Source: Deinococcus seoulensis (GTDB lineage Bacteria > Deinococcota > Deinococci > Deinococcales > Deinococcaceae). Taken from it: a stretch of DNA of 64,000 bases. Numbering within the stretch: position 1 is the first letter of the stretch; every line of letters starts with the position of its first letter. The DNA lies in the NCBI RefSeq assembly GCF_014648115.1, contig NZ_BMQM01000018.1, forward strand, positions 1-64,000, read 5' to 3'. The notes under the pieces were generated by a model. The model was given only the letters and a program-made list of their open reading frames with translations. It was not told the origin of the DNA and did no database searches. Both the position numbers and the translations under genes were made by a program. Of this stretch, positions 9,137 to 18,071 are shown in pieces.

Positions 9137-10630
9137 ATGATGATGGAAGGCAACGGTCCCGCTGTGGCGGGCGCAAAACGGGTGGGGTTCATCAGTCTGG
9201 GGTGCCCGAAGGCGCTGGTGGACAGTGAGCGGATTCTGACGCAGCTGCGGTTCGAGGGCTATGAGGTGGCGGCCAGTTACGAGAATGCGGACGCGGTGAT
9301 CGTGAATACGTGTGGGTTCATCACGCCGGCGGTCGAGGAGTCCCTGAGCGCGATCGGTGAGGCGCTGGAGGCGACGGGGAAGGTGATCGTGACCGGGTGC
9401 CTGGGTGAGCGGCCGGAGAAGATCATGGAGCGGCACCCGAAGGTCGCGGCGATCACGGGCAGTGAGGCGGTGGATGACGTGATGGGTCACGTGCGGACGC
9501 TGCTGCCGATCGATACGAGTGCGTTCACGGGTCTGCTGCCGGTGGCGGCGCCGGGCACGCGGGCGGACGCCGTTCAGCCGGAGCGGGAGGATACGCGGCA
9601 CGGGGATGTGTTCGCGCCGAGCGTGAAGCTGACGCCGAAGCACTACGCGTACGTGAAGATCGCGGAGGGCTGCAATCACACGTGTTCGTTCTGCATCATT
9701 CCGAAGTTGCGGGGGTTGCAGGTGTCCCGTGACGCCGGGTCGGTGCTGTACGAGGCGTACCGCCTGATCGCGGGCGGCACGAAGGAACTGATGATCATCT
9801 CGCAGGACACGAGTGCGTACGGCGTGGATGTCCGGTACCGCGAGAGCGAATTCCAGGGTGAGCAGGTCCGGGCGCACCTGACGGACCTGGCCGTGAAGCT
9901 GGGCGAGATGGGCGCGTGGGTGCGGATGCATTACGTGTACCCGTACCCGCACGTGGAGAAGATCGTGGAACTGATGGCGCAGGGCAAGATCCTGCCGTAC
10001 CTGGATGTGCCGCTGCAGCACGCCAGTCCGAAGATCCTGCGGTCCATGCGCCGGCCCGGTGCGGGCAAGCAGCTGGACACCATCCGCCGCTGGCGGGAGA
10101 TCTGCCCGGAACTGGTGATCCGCTCCACGTTCATCGTGGGGTTCCCCGGTGAGACGGAGGCGGACTTCCAGGAGTTGCTGCAGTTCCTGGAGGACGCCCG
10201 CCTGGACCGCGTGGGGGCGTTCACGTACAGCGACGTGGACGAGGCCGACGCGAACGCCCTGCCGGACGCCGTGCCGCAGGACGTGAAGGAGGAGCGCCTG
10301 AGCCGTTTCATGGAGGTCGCGCAGCGCATCAGCGCCGAGCGGCTGGCCGAGAAGGTCGGCACCGTCATGGACGTGATCGTGGACGAGTTCAACGACGACG
10401 AGGACGACGCGCCGGGCACGAAACTGATCGGCCGCACGAAGGGGGACGCGCCGGGCATCGACGGGCAGGTGTACCTGTTCGCCGGTGAGTTCGCCGGGAC
10501 CGTGAAGATCGGGGACATCGTGCGCGTGCGCATCGAGGACAGCGACGAGTACGACCTGTACGGCGAGGTCGTGGAGACGCCCGCCTGGACGCCCAACGTG
10601 CCTCAGCTGGGGCATTTCGGGAAGCACTGA
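9137..10630 (+). CDS. rimO: Ribosomal protein S12 methylthiotransferase
   Basis: 497 residues. This radical SAM methylthiotransferase adds a methylthio group to the conserved Asp of ribosomal protein S12. The N-terminal domain shows [16 protein letters not shown] and TGCLGER cysteines for the auxiliary cluster. The radical SAM motif CxxxCxxC is at Cys179, Cys183, Cys186 ([16 protein letters not shown]). A TRAM domain closes the protein. GGAGTAG precedes ATG 9137; ATG 9140 is also possible. An acidic insert [10 protein letters not shown] lies in the TRAM region. Confidence 0.95.
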   Translation: MMMEGNGPAVAGAKRVGFISLGCPKALVDSERILTQLRFEGYEVAASYENADAVIVNTCGFITPAVEESLSAIGEALEATGKVIVTGCLGERPEKIMERHPKVAAITGSEAVDDVMGHVRTLLPIDTSAFTGLLPVAAPGTRADAVQPEREDTRHGDVFAPSVKLTPKHYAYVKIAEGCNHTCSFCIIPKLRGLQVSRDAGSVLYEAYRLIAGGTKELMIISQDTSAYGVDVRYRESEFQGEQVRAHLTDLAVKLGEMGAWVRMHYVYPYPHVEKIVELMAQGKILPYLDVPLQHASPKILRSMRRPGAGKQLDTIRRWREICPELVIRSTFIVGFPGETEADFQELLQFLEDARLDRVGAFTYSDVDEADANALPDAVPQDVKEERLSRFMEVAQRISAERLAEKVGTVMDVIVDEFNDDEDDAPGTKLIGRTKGDAPGIDGQVYLFAGEFAGTVKIGDIVRVRIEDSDEYDLYGEVVETPAWTPNVPQLGHFGKH

Positions 10631-10650
10631 GCGCAACGGTTACTGACGGG

Positions 10651-10682
10651 TGGCGGGTGTCCTGGGAACGGGGCGCCCGCCA
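10651..10682 (+). terminator. Hairpin downstream of rimO
   Basis: TGGCGGGTG and CGCCCGCCA form a strong stem about 20 bases after the rimO stop. There is no T-run, so termination is plausible but not certain. Confidence 0.4.
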
Positions 10683-10727
10683 TTCCCCTGTCTGAAAGCT
10701 CACGTGCCTACGTGCCAGACTGGGTGC

Positions 10728-11237
10728 ATGGTCCGCCTGTACTTCAACCGCACGGGGCGGCAGCCTTCGGCGCAGCTGCTGGACGTGCCGATCTTCACGG
10801 TCTGCCCGGCGTGCGGGTTCGTGCCGCACGAGGCGCGGCGGTACGTGGGCAGCCGGTACGGGCACGTGGGCGGTTTCACCTGTGGGGGGTGCGGGGCGCG
10901 CGTGACGATTCTGGACGGTGACTGCCGCCCGCCGGTGCGGTTCGTGGCGGACGTGCCGGGGAAACCCGAGCGGTCCTTCGTGTTCGAGGACGTGTACCGC
11001 CTGAACTGGGCGGACCTGACGCGCGCCGGGGCGCTGACCCGCACGGCGCTGATTCCGCCGGGTGAGAAGGGGTACGTGGATTTCGGGGCGGCGCTGGCGG
11101 CGGTGCAGGGCGAGGTGGCGCGGCTGGGCGTTCCGGTCGTCCCGGCGCCGCTGCCCGAAGGGGTGTCGTGGGTGCCGGAGCCGCTGCGGGCGTGGCTGGA
11201 CGCGCTGTTCACGCTGGACGGTCCCACGACCGGGTAG
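10728..11237 (+). CDS. Hypothetical protein with a zinc-ribbon-like cysteine set
   Basis: 169 residues from ATG 10728. The start is inferred from where protein-like sequence begins (MVRLYFNRTGRQ); no ribosome binding site is obvious. Two cysteine pairs, CPACG near residue 26 and CGGCG near residue 53, are spaced like a zinc ribbon or rubredoxin knuckle. The rest is mixed alpha/beta with VFEDVYRLNWADLTRAG. Not recognised as a known family. It lies between rimO and the prepilin peptidase gene, same strand, but the latter has its own promoter. Confidence 0.65.
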   Translation: MVRLYFNRTGRQPSAQLLDVPIFTVCPACGFVPHEARRYVGSRYGHVGGFTCGGCGARVTILDGDCRPPVRFVADVPGKPERSFVFEDVYRLNWADLTRAGALTRTALIPPGEKGYVDFGAALAAVQGEVARLGVPVVPAPLPEGVSWVPEPLRAWLDALFTLDGPTTG

Positions 11238-11289
11238 GGGTCGGGCAGGCCGGGCAGGTGAAGGCAAGACGTCTGTGAGAATTGTTGCC

Positions 11290-11295
11290 TACACT
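11290..11295 (+). promoter_or_regulatory. -10 box of the prepilin peptidase gene
   Basis: TACACT ends 6 bases before GTG 11302, the leaderless arrangement, and this helped choose that start over GTG 11275. Confidence 0.5.
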
Positions 11296-11301
11296 GCCGG
11301 G

Positions 11302-12447
11302 GTGACCCCTGACGTCCTCCTCGTGATCTTCGCTGCCCTGCTCGGCCTGCTGGTCGGGTCGTTCTCGAACGTGCTGATCTGGCGCCTGCCGCGCGGCGAG
11401 AGTATCGCCTTCCCGCCCAGTCACTGCCCGAACTGCGACCACCGGCTGGGCGTGCCGGATCTGGTGCCGGTGCTGTCGTGGCTGAGCCTGGGCGGCAAGT
11501 GCCGCTACTGCCGGGCGCCCATCAAGGCGCGGTACCCGGTCGTGGAACTGCTGACCGGGCTGGGGTACGGCGTGATCGCGGCGCTGTTCCCGCCGCTGGT
11601 GGTCGGGTGGGGCGCACTGGGCCTGATGGCGCTGTTCACGATCCTGCTGGTCGGGAGTGCCATCGACCTGGATACGTACACCATCCCGGACGAGTTGACG
11701 CTGCCGGGCACGGCGCTGGGCATCCTGTTCGGGTTCCTGAACGGCCGGGCGGGCGCCGAGGGCCTGCCGGACCTGTCGGGCGCGGTGCAGGGCGCGCTGC
11801 TGGGCGCGGGTCTGGTCGTGGCGATCAACCAGTTCGGGTCGTGGGTGCTGCGCCGCTTCCGGGAACGCTCCTTCCCGGAAGCGCCCATCGGGTACCAGCA
11901 GATCAGTCTGGCGCTGCTGGCCGGCGCGTGGCTGGGGCCGTGGTGGGGGCTGGGCGTGGCGCTGCTGTCGGCGGCCGTGAACGTGGTGGCCCGGCGCGTG
12001 GTGCGTGTGCCGGAACTGCTGACGCTGGGCGGCCTGCTGGTCAGCGTGGTGCTGGGCAGCGCCGGCTACGGCCCCGGCATGATCCTGATGGTTCAGGGCG
12101 CGCTGGCGGCGGCGGGCGCCACGTCGCTGGTGGCGGGCGTGTACTGGTGGCTGAAGTACCGTGGGCAGACTGTGGATGACGCGGCCGACGAACCGGCCGA
12201 CGCGAGCGCCATGGGGTTCGGGGACGTGAAACTGGCCGCCGTGATCGGCGCGTTCCTGGGCTGGGAGCGGCTGCTGCTGACGCTGGTCGTCGCGGTGTTC
12301 GCCGGGGCGCTGTACGGCGTGGCGCAACTCGCCATGAAACGCGAGAACCGCGTGAAGTTCGGGCCGTTCCTGGCGGTCGGTGCGCTGGTCGCCCTGATCT
12401 GGGGCGCGCAGATCATCCAGGGATACCGGGACGGCCTGGGGCTGTAA
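11302..12447 (+). CDS. pilD: Prepilin peptidase / N-methyltransferase (type IV leader peptidase)
   Basis: About 381 residues, with GTG start. It is a polytopic membrane aspartic protease that removes leader peptides from type IV pilins and pseudopilins and methylates the new N-terminus. The N-terminal methyltransferase part has the CPNC...CRYC zinc knuckles. The two catalytic aspartates are in IDLDTYTIPDE and GFGDVK (GxGD motif). It has an insertion between the two Asp motifs relative to E. coli-length enzymes. It may serve pili and the competence machinery, which are encoded elsewhere. Confidence 0.9.
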   Translation: MTPDVLLVIFAALLGLLVGSFSNVLIWRLPRGESIAFPPSHCPNCDHRLGVPDLVPVLSWLSLGGKCRYCRAPIKARYPVVELLTGLGYGVIAALFPPLVVGWGALGLMALFTILLVGSAIDLDTYTIPDELTLPGTALGILFGFLNGRAGAEGLPDLSGAVQGALLGAGLVVAINQFGSWVLRRFRERSFPEAPIGYQQISLALLAGAWLGPWWGLGVALLSAAVNVVARRVVRVPELLTLGGLLVSVVLGSAGYGPGMILMVQGALAAAGATSLVAGVYWWLKYRGQTVDDAADEPADASAMGFGDVKLAAVIGAFLGWERLLLTLVVAVFAGALYGVAQLAMKRENRVKFGPFLAVGALVALIWGAQIIQGYRDGLGL

Positions 12448-12451
12448 GAGA

Positions 12452-12541
12452 GGCGGATGGCAGATGGCGAATAGCAGATGGCAGAGACCCGGTCACGGAA
12501 CCTCTGCCATTTGCCTTCTGCCATCTGCTTTCTGCCGTACG
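12452..12541. repeat. ATGGCAGATGGC palindromic repeat, family C
   Basis: A hairpin of phased heptamer-like units: GGCAGATGGC... on the left arm and ...CTGCCATTTGCC on the right. It fills the spacer between two convergent genes, so it may act as a two-way terminator. Related units occur at 15932 and 26976. Confidence 0.75.
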
Positions 12542-12547
12542 CCGTGG

Positions 12548-12991
12548 TTACATCTTGACGCTGGTGCAGGTCACGCCGGCGTCGGCGGGGGTGCCGGCGG
12601 CGTCACTGGCGGTGTGGATGTTGAAGTACGTGGCGTTCATCACGTCGGCGGCGGCCACGCTGCCAGTCAGGGTGAGCATGCCCATGGCGTCGCTCTGCCC
12701 AACGATCATGCTGTTCATGATGGGCGCGCCGCCGCTGCTGCACGGGTCGGTGCTGGCCGTGCCCTGCAGGTGGTAGTGCGCGACGTAGTAGGTGTTCGGG
12801 GCGAGACCCATGACCTTGGCGCTGGTCATGACGGTCATGCCGTCTTTCTTCACGTCGACCATGCCGGTGGGGGTCAGGGCGCCGCCGGCGGGTTGCTTGG
12901 CGAGGGTGTAACTCATGGCGGGGGCCATCATGGCGCAGGAGCCGAGGGTCAGGGCCAGGGTGGAGCCGAGCAGCAGTCTGGTGATGGTCAT
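12548..12991 (-). CDS. Exported lipoprotein with a CHRD / Cu-Zn SOD-like beta domain
   Basis: 147 residues from ATG 12991, which has GGAGG upstream. A signal peptide with a lipobox (LGSC) predicts a lipid-anchored protein. VMGLAPNTYYVAHYHLQG and ATYFNIHTASD match the CHRD motif pattern (GL.PN.. AHxHxG and Y.N.HT), a fold related to Cu/Zn superoxide dismutase. The spacing does not show the full set of SOD copper ligands, so SOD activity is doubtful. Convergent with the pilD gene. Confidence 0.6.
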   Translation of the reverse strand: MTITRLLLGSTLALTLGSCAMMAPAMSYTLAKQPAGGALTPTGMVDVKKDGMTVMTSAKVMGLAPNTYYVAHYHLQGTASTDPCSSGGAPIMNSMIVGQSDAMGMLTLTGSVAAADVMNATYFNIHTASDAAGTPADAGVTCTSVKM

Positions 12992-13214
12992 GGTGGAACC
13001 TCCGTGAACAGGGACGTGGGGGGCGGGTTGTCGTGCGGTTTGCAGTGTGCGCGTCCCCGGCGTGCCCAGAGTGTTGCCGGGGCTGCTTTGTGACGGGGCG
13101 CTCAATGCGTGCTCAAGGTGGGGCGCGGCTCTATACTCGGTTCAATTCAGTGCCGTTCCGCCCCGCCACTCGGGCACGCCCGGCCCGTCACGCACGCCGC
13201 TCCCTGAGGTATTC

Positions 13215-14660
13215 ATGCCCGATTCCAGCCTGCCCGCCCCCGACCTTCACGCCCTGTTCGCCGCGCAGCAGGCCTGGCGCTGGCAGGCCGCGCAGACGAC
13301 TGCGCCGCAACGGCAGGCGATCCTGCGCCGACTGCACGACGCCATCCGCGCGCACCGCGTGGCCCTGGCCGACGCCCTGCACGCCGACCTGGGCAAGAGC
13401 CGCGCCGAGGCCGAGATCACCGAACTGCACCCGGTACTCGAGGAGATCCAGCATGCCATCCGCCGCCTGCCGCGCTGGATGGCGCCCCGGCGCGTGGACA
13501 CGCCGTCCGTGCTGCTGGGGGCGCGCAGCGAGGTGCAGATGCAGGCGCGCGGCGTGACCCTGATCCTGAGCCCCTGGAATTACCCCGTGAACCTCGCGCT
13601 GGTGCCGCTGGTCTCCAGTCTGGCGGCCGGGAACACCGTGATCCTCAAGCCCAGCGAGAAGGCCCCGAACGTGGCGCGCGCGCTGCGGGAACTGCTGCAC
13701 AGCGTGTTCGAACCGCGGCTCGTGGCGGTCGTGGAGGGGGACGGCGAGGTGGCCCGCGCCCTGACGGAACTGCCGTTCGGGCACATCTTCTTCACCGGGA
13801 GCGGCGCGGTCGGGCGTCACGTCATGCGGGCCGCCGCGAACAACCTGACGGGCGTGACCCTGGAACTGGGCGGCAAGAGCCCCGCCCTGATCGACACCAG
13901 CGCCGACCTGGACGTGACCGCCGAGCGGCTGGCGTGGGGAAAACTGCTGAACGCCGGGCAGACCTGCGTGGCGCCGGACTACGCGCTGGTGCCCCGGCAC
14001 CTGGAAGGGCCGCTGCTGCGCCGCCTGGAGGCCGTGATCGGGCGGCGGTTCGGGACGGGCGCGTGGCTGCGGGCCGGGCCGGACTACGGGCGCATGGTGG
14101 ACAGCGCGGGCGTGCAGCGCCTGGAACGCCTGACGCGCGCCAGCGTCGAGCAGGGCGCGCGGATCGTGCTGGGCGGCGAGTTCGACGCGCCGGGCCGGTT
14201 CATCTCGCCGACCGTCGTGAGCGGCGTGACGCCCGACATGCCCCTGATGCAGGAGGAACTGTTCGGGCCGGTCCTGCCGGTCGTGACGTACGACACGCCC
14301 GAGGAGGCCCTGAACCTGATCCGCCGCCTAGACGCGCCGCTGGCGCTGTACCTGTTCGCCACCGACGAGGACATGATCCGCCGCGTGCAGCGCGAGACGA
14401 CCAGCGGCGGCATGGTCGTGAACGGCGCGGTCGTGCACCTGACCAACCCCAACCTGCCGTTCGGCGGGGTCGGCCCCAGCGGCATGGGCAACTACCACGG
14501 CGAGCACGGTTTCCGCACGTTCAGTCACGAGCGGGCCGTGCTGCGCGAACCCACGCCCAGCCCCGTGCGGTTCCTGTACCCCCCATACGGCCGCCCGGTC
14601 CCCCGGCTGGTCGCGTGGACGCTGCGCCAGATGGAACGCCAGAGCGGCCCGCGCGAGTGA
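13215..14660 (+). CDS. NAD(P)-dependent aldehyde dehydrogenase (class 3-like)
   Basis: 481 residues from ATG 13215. It oxidises aldehydes to acids. Motifs: SPWNYPVNLALVPL, FTGSGAVGRHV, LELGGKSPALID with the general-base Glu, NAGQTCVAPDY with catalytic Cys at about 251, and QEELFGPVLPVV. The short form lacking a long N-terminus and the C-terminal FPPYG-like tail resemble fatty-aldehyde/coniferyl aldehyde dehydrogenases. Its TGA stop is the first three bases of repeat family A copy 2. Confidence 0.92.
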   Translation: MPDSSLPAPDLHALFAAQQAWRWQAAQTTAPQRQAILRRLHDAIRAHRVALADALHADLGKSRAEAEITELHPVLEEIQHAIRRLPRWMAPRRVDTPSVLLGARSEVQMQARGVTLILSPWNYPVNLALVPLVSSLAAGNTVILKPSEKAPNVARALRELLHSVFEPRLVAVVEGDGEVARALTELPFGHIFFTGSGAVGRHVMRAAANNLTGVTLELGGKSPALIDTSADLDVTAERLAWGKLLNAGQTCVAPDYALVPRHLEGPLLRRLEAVIGRRFGTGAWLRAGPDYGRMVDSAGVQRLERLTRASVEQGARIVLGGEFDAPGRFISPTVVSGVTPDMPLMQEELFGPVLPVVTYDTPEEALNLIRRLDAPLALYLFATDEDMIRRVQRETTSGGMVVNGAVVHLTNPNLPFGGVGPSGMGNYHGEHGFRTFSHERAVLREPTPSPVRFLYPPYGRPVPRLVAWTLRQMERQSGPRE

Positions 14661-14797
14661 TACGGATTCCGTTTGTTTCGCTGACAATCCGGAACTTCAC
14701 CGGATTGCCAGCTCCACGTCCGGAACCCTTTTTTCTCCTCCTCGCATCCGCTCGGATTGAATGGACTGCAAAGGCCATTCAATCGGAGTCGGTATGA
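14658..14797 (+). repeat. 140-bp TIR repeat, family A, copy 2
   Basis: Begins TGATACGGATTCCG and ends CGGAGTCGGTATGA; exactly 140 bp. Internal hairpins are CAATCCGG/CCGGATTG with a 7-nt loop and GATTGAATGG/CCATTCAATC with a 10-nt loop. The left TGA is the stop of the aldehyde dehydrogenase gene and the right end provides the ATG of mobA (14794), so the element is the entire spacer. Confidence 0.92.
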
Positions 14798-15378
14798 CCC
14801 GCCCCCCGCCGGAGCTGTGGCTGACCGGGGCGGTCACGGCAGGCGGACGGTCCAGCCGTTTCGGGAGTGACAAGGCCCTGGCCCTGCTGGACGGCCGGAC
14901 GCTGCTGGAACGCGCCTGCGCCAGCCTTCAGGACTGCCCGGTGCGCCTGCTGATCGCCCCGCCCGGCCGCTACGCCCTGCCCGCCCACCTGGGCCGCTGG
15001 AACACGCACCCCGACCTGCGCCCCGGCGAGGGCCCGCTGGCCGGACTGGAAAGCGCCCTGACGCACGCCCCGCCCGGCTGGGTGGCGTTCACCGGGGTGG
15101 ACCTGCCCTGGCTGACCCCCGACTACTGGCGCGCCCTGAGTGCGGCCGTCACGTCCGGCTGCCTCAGCGTGCAGGCCACGGACGGGCAGGGCCGCCCGCA
15201 ACCGCTGGCCGCGCTGTACCACACGGACCTGCTGCCCCATGTGACCGCCCTGCTGGACAGCGGGGAACGCCGTCTGAGACACGCCGCGCCGCCCGAACAG
15301 ACCGTGCAGGTGGGCGGCTTTGAGGCCCGAACGTTCCTGAACGTCAACACGCCGGAAGAGTTGATGGTTGACGGTTGA
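14794..15378 (+). CDS. mobA: Molybdenum cofactor guanylyltransferase
   Basis: 194 residues. It transfers GMP from GTP to molybdopterin. GAVTAGGRSSRFGSDKA is the nucleotide-binding signature, GEGPLAGLESAL and FTGVDLPWL follow, and LNVNTPEEL is the usual C-terminal motif. The start ATG lies in the right end of a 140-bp repeat and no ribosome binding site is visible apart from repeat sequence. The last codons (MVDG-stop) lie in another repeat, so both gene ends are shaped by repeats. Confidence 0.9.
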   Translation: MTRPPPELWLTGAVTAGGRSSRFGSDKALALLDGRTLLERACASLQDCPVRLLIAPPGRYALPAHLGRWNTHPDLRPGEGPLAGLESALTHAPPGWVAFTGVDLPWLTPDYWRALSAAVTSGCLSVQATDGQGRPQPLAALYHTDLLPHVTALLDSGERRLRHAAPPEQTVQVGGFEARTFLNVNTPEELMVDG

Positions 15379-15430
15379 AAGTCGATGGAGACAGCACACG
15401 ACCCCATCAACCATCACCCTTCAACCATCT
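15360..15430. repeat. GTTGATGGTTGA palindromic repeat, family D, copy 1
   Basis: Left arm GATGGTTGACGGTTGA and right arm TCAACCATCACCCTTCAACC form a long imperfect hairpin. It supplies the mobA stop codon and ends just before the convergent DUF4385 gene. A related copy at 40691 forms a clear terminator. Confidence 0.75.
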
Positions 15431-15437
15431 ACCTGCT

Positions 15438-15929
15438 TCAGCCGTACTGGGCCTTGTGGGCTTTCTTCAGCGCGGCGTACTCCTCGTTCGCCTCGGCCTC
15501 GTCCCATTTCGCCTTGAAGATGCGGGCCGACTCGGCCTTCACCGGGTCTTCCGGGCTGCGCGGCAGTTCAGCGCGGCCGTGCGCGCCGCTCTGGCCCTTC
15601 CTGTCCTCCGGGACCGGGCCGTCGTACTTCTTGCCGCCCCGGTGGTTCGCGTAGCGGCGGGCGCGCGTGAACCCCATCTGCAGGAACTTACGGGCCATGT
15701 CGGCCCCCACGAACTCCCCGGCCCGCAGGTACGCCAGGAACATTCCGTGGATGACCTCGCTGCTTTCCCGCGCCAGTTCCGGCGTCGCGAACCGCCAGTG
15801 CGGCAGCAACTCAGACTTGTACGGCTGCACCAGCAGCACGCCCTGTTCCCCCACCCCCACCCGGTACAGCTCCGGGTGCGCGCGCAGGTCCAGTTGGGCG
15901 TAGTTCAGGGAGTAATCGAATTTCGGCAT
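15438..15929 (-). CDS. DUF4385 family protein
   Basis: 163 residues from ATG 15929. MPKFDYSLNYAQLDLRAHPELYRVGVGEQGVLLVQPYKSELLPHWRF and the C-terminal KAESARIFKAKWDEAEANEEYAALKKAHK match DUF4385, a small soluble family found in bacteria and phages without assigned function. It follows dps on the same strand, but a family C hairpin lies between them. Gene call is firm; function unknown. Confidence 0.8.
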   Translation of the reverse strand: MPKFDYSLNYAQLDLRAHPELYRVGVGEQGVLLVQPYKSELLPHWRFATPELARESSEVIHGMFLAYLRAGEFVGADMARKFLQMGFTRARRYANHRGGKKYDGPVPEDRKGQSGAHGRAELPRSPEDPVKAESARIFKAKWDEAEANEEYAALKKAHKAQYG

Positions 15930-15931
15930 AG

Positions 15932-16008
15932 GAGTGCAGATGGCAGAAGGCAAATGGCGGATGGCAGAGGTCCCTGGCTTTCCGCCATCTGCCATCTGCC
16001 ATTTGCCT
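15932..16008. repeat. ATGGCAGATGGC palindromic repeat, family C
   Basis: Arms built from GGCAGAAGGCAAATGGCGGATGGCAGA-type heptamers and their complement fill almost the whole spacer between dps and the DUF4385 gene, ending a few bases from each. Confidence 0.75.
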
Positions 16009-16013
16009 GAAAC

Positions 16014-16628
16014 TCAGTTCATCCGGTCGTCGTCCATCATCGCCTGAAGCATCCAGCGGATCTTGTCGACGGTGGCGGCGTACCCGTTGTACATGTCGGC
16101 GGTGGCGGGATCGTTCGCGTCGTCGACGGTCTGGCTGTCGTCACGGTACCCACGGCCCACGCGGCTCAGGTCGTCCACGAGATCCGCGACCTGCGTGCGG
16201 GCGTCACGGACGGTCTCGGTGGGCACCTTCACCACGCTGAAGCGTTCGATGTCGGCGGGCGCGGCGATGGGACTGCCGCCCAGCGCGACCAGACGCTCGG
16301 CCTGCTCGTCGATACCGGGGAAGATCTCCTCGATGAACTCGTCGTACGCGAGGTGCAGGTCGCGGAAGAACCGGCCGCGGATGTCCCAGTGGTACTTCTT
16401 GAACTTCAGGTACAGGCTGATGGTCGTCGCGAGGTTGCGTTGCAGCGTCTCGGCGACCGTGCCGAACTCGGCTTCCGTCAGGTAGTTGTGGTCCACCAGG
16501 GCGTTGTTCGTGGCGTTCAGGTGCGCGGCGTCCGCGCTGCCCTTCCCGCTGGCTTTCGCGGAGGTGGCCTTCCCGTCGCTGGTGGCCTTGCTGGCGGATT
16601 TCTTGGCGGGTTTGGATTTACTGGTCAT
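16014..16628 (-). CDS. dps: Dps1-type DNA-protecting ferritin-like protein
   Basis: 204 residues. Dps dodecamers bind DNA and store iron, protecting from oxidative damage. The Lys/Ser/Ala-rich tail (about residues 1-30) fits a DNA-binding arm. The extra N-terminal metal site known from Deinococcus Dps1 is conserved (Asp33, His36, His47, Glu52), as is the ferroxidase set His80, His92, Asp96, Glu100 in KKYHWDIRGRFFRDLHLAYDEFIEE. A -10 box TACGGT sits 6 bases before the ATG, implying a leaderless mRNA. Confidence 0.95.
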   Translation of the reverse strand: MTSKSKPAKKSASKATSDGKATSAKASGKGSADAAHLNATNNALVDHNYLTEAEFGTVAETLQRNLATTISLYLKFKKYHWDIRGRFFRDLHLAYDEFIEEIFPGIDEQAERLVALGGSPIAAPADIERFSVVKVPTETVRDARTQVADLVDDLSRVGRGYRDDSQTVDDANDPATADMYNGYAATVDKIRWMLQAMMDDDRMN

Positions 16629-16634
16629 GCGTTC

Positions 16635-16640
16635 ACCGTA
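16635..16640 (-). promoter_or_regulatory. -10 box of dps
   Basis: Minus-strand TACGGT, 6 bases before the dps ATG, with no Shine-Dalgarno between; leaderless arrangement. Confidence 0.5.
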
Positions 16641-16676
16641 CCCCCGAGCCTGCCGGGCCGCCCATACGTGTTTCCT

Positions 16677-17579
16677 TTAGGCTCCGGCCACAAACAGCAG
16701 GCGGTTCCCGTGAACCTTCATGTGCACCTGCCCGTCCTCCAGCAGTTCGGTCAGGTGGGCACTGACGACCGCGCGGTTCAGGACCACCGCCCCCGCACTG
16801 TCCATGGTGATGCCCAGCGCACCGCACACGCGCGCCAGCAGGTCGTCCACGCCCGCCGCGCCGACCTGCACGGCCTCCAGCACGGCCGCCGTGGTACGCG
16901 CGTACGCCGCGAGGTTCGCCGCGACCAGCCCCGTCAGGTCCGGGGTGGGGTCCCCGTGACCGGGCAGCGTGACCCGCACGCCCTCCAGTTCCCCCAGCCG
17001 GGCGGCCGCCTCCTTCTGAAACGCCGAGTCCGCGCAGAACGTCAGCGGATGCTTGGCCAGGGCATCCGGGCCGAACAGCGCGTCGGCGGCGTACAGCACC
17101 TCGCCCACCCGCACGGCGTACATCATGCTGGCGTGCCCGGCGACCTCCAGCAGTTCCACCACCGCCCCCCCGATCCGGGTCAGGCCCGGTTCCGGTGCCA
17201 GCCGCGCCGGGCTGGGCGGCGCGAGCAGGAATTTACTCTGCAACTCCCTGGGCGGCCGCGCCCCGAACAGCGTGATCGGTTCCAGAATCGGGTGCGTGAT
17301 CACGGCGTCCTCCAGCGGCGGCGCGAACACCTTGAGCTCCGGGAATTTCTTCAGGATGAACGCATTCCCGCCGTGATGGTCGGCGTGACTGTGCGTGTTC
17401 AGAATCCCGGTCGGCATCAGGTTCAGCTCTGTCAGGCCGCGCAGCAGCTTGCGCGCGTGCCCGTCATCCAGGCCCGTATCCACCAGCAGCGCCCCGCCCC
17501 GACCGTCCTCGACCACCAGACTGTTCACCGCGCCCGGCAGGTAATGCACCCCCGGAGCCAACGAGACAAGAGAACCCAT
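16677..17579 (-). CDS. Metallo-beta-lactamase-fold hydrolase
   Basis: 300 residues. LNTHSHADHHGGNAF is the HxHxDH zinc motif; LLVDTGLDDGHARKLL, LEVAGHASMMYAV and LPGHGD supply the other metal ligands. A C-terminal winged-helix-like region (VDDLLARVCGALGITMDSAGAVVLNRAVVSAHLTELLEDG) follows, as in lactonase/glyoxalase II-like relatives. The substrate cannot be read. TACGCT lies 7 bases before the ATG. Confidence 0.85.
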   Translation of the reverse strand: MGSLVSLAPGVHYLPGAVNSLVVEDGRGGALLVDTGLDDGHARKLLRGLTELNLMPTGILNTHSHADHHGGNAFILKKFPELKVFAPPLEDAVITHPILEPITLFGARPPRELQSKFLLAPPSPARLAPEPGLTRIGGAVVELLEVAGHASMMYAVRVGEVLYAADALFGPDALAKHPLTFCADSAFQKEAAARLGELEGVRVTLPGHGDPTPDLTGLVAANLAAYARTTAAVLEAVQVGAAGVDDLLARVCGALGITMDSAGAVVLNRAVVSAHLTELLEDGQVHMKVHGNRLLFVAGA

Positions 17580-17586
17580 GCCCGGC

Positions 17587-17592
17587 AGCGTA
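17587..17592 (-). promoter_or_regulatory. -10 box of the MBL-fold hydrolase gene
   Basis: Minus-strand TACGCT 7 bases before the ATG at 17579; leaderless spacing. Confidence 0.45.
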
Positions 17593-17642
17593 CCCGCTCA
17601 GGTGCGGCAGCGGCGCGCGGGCAGGCGCGATACGGTCAGGGC

Positions 17643-18071
17643 ATGCTCGCCATGCTCCTGTTGTTCCTGCTCGCGATTCAGGCCGCCGGTCTGGTGGTCG
17701 CTGCGGCGTTCGGGCTGGCGCTGCCGTTCTCGTGGGTGCTGGAACGCGCAGCCCTGCGGGGGCGCAGACCGGCGGGTGGGAGCGTCGCCACGGTCCTGAC
17801 CTGCGCGGCCGGAATACTGCTGGGACTGGGCGTGACGCACGCAGCCTCGGTGACCGGGCAGCACTTCCAGGCAACGCTTGCAGGGAACCCAGAAGCCTCA
17901 CCGACCGACTTCACCTGGGTGTACCTGACCTTCATGACGACCCTGGTGGCGCTGGGCCTGGGCCTGTCCCGCTGGCAGTACGGGCGCGTGCTGCGCCTGC
18001 ACGCCGTCGTAGGTGGACTGCTGGTGCTTGCGGGGGTGGCACTGGCCGGTGTGGTGTCGGCCGTGAAGTGA
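17643..18071 (+). CDS. Four-helix membrane protein of unknown function
   Basis: 142 residues from ATG 17643, chosen because hydrophobic sequence begins there and TACGGT (17631-17636) lies 6 bases upstream. Four membrane helices are visible: LLLFLLAIQAAGLVVAAAFGL, SVATVLTCAAGILLGLGVT, YLTFMTTLVALGLGL and VVGGLLVLAGVALAGVV. No family recognised. Its TGA stop is the first codon of repeat family A copy 3, and its C-terminus (VSAVK) directly abuts the element. Confidence 0.65.
   Translation: MLAMLLLFLLAIQAAGLVVAAAFGLALPFSWVLERAALRGRRPAGGSVATVLTCAAGILLGLGVTHAASVTGQHFQATLAGNPEASPTDFTWVYLTFMTTLVALGLGLSRWQYGRVLRLHAVVGGLLVLAGVALAGVVSAVK

Noticed and set aside
12548..12991. Functional Cu/Zn superoxide dismutase
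   Set aside because: The AHYHLQG and NIHT motifs fit CHRD better, and the full copper/zinc ligand set is not visible.
12452..16008. CRISPR array suspected from repeated ATGGCAGATGGC units
   Set aside because: Units are short, phased and palindromic within single spacers; there are no unique spacers of regular length and no cas genes.
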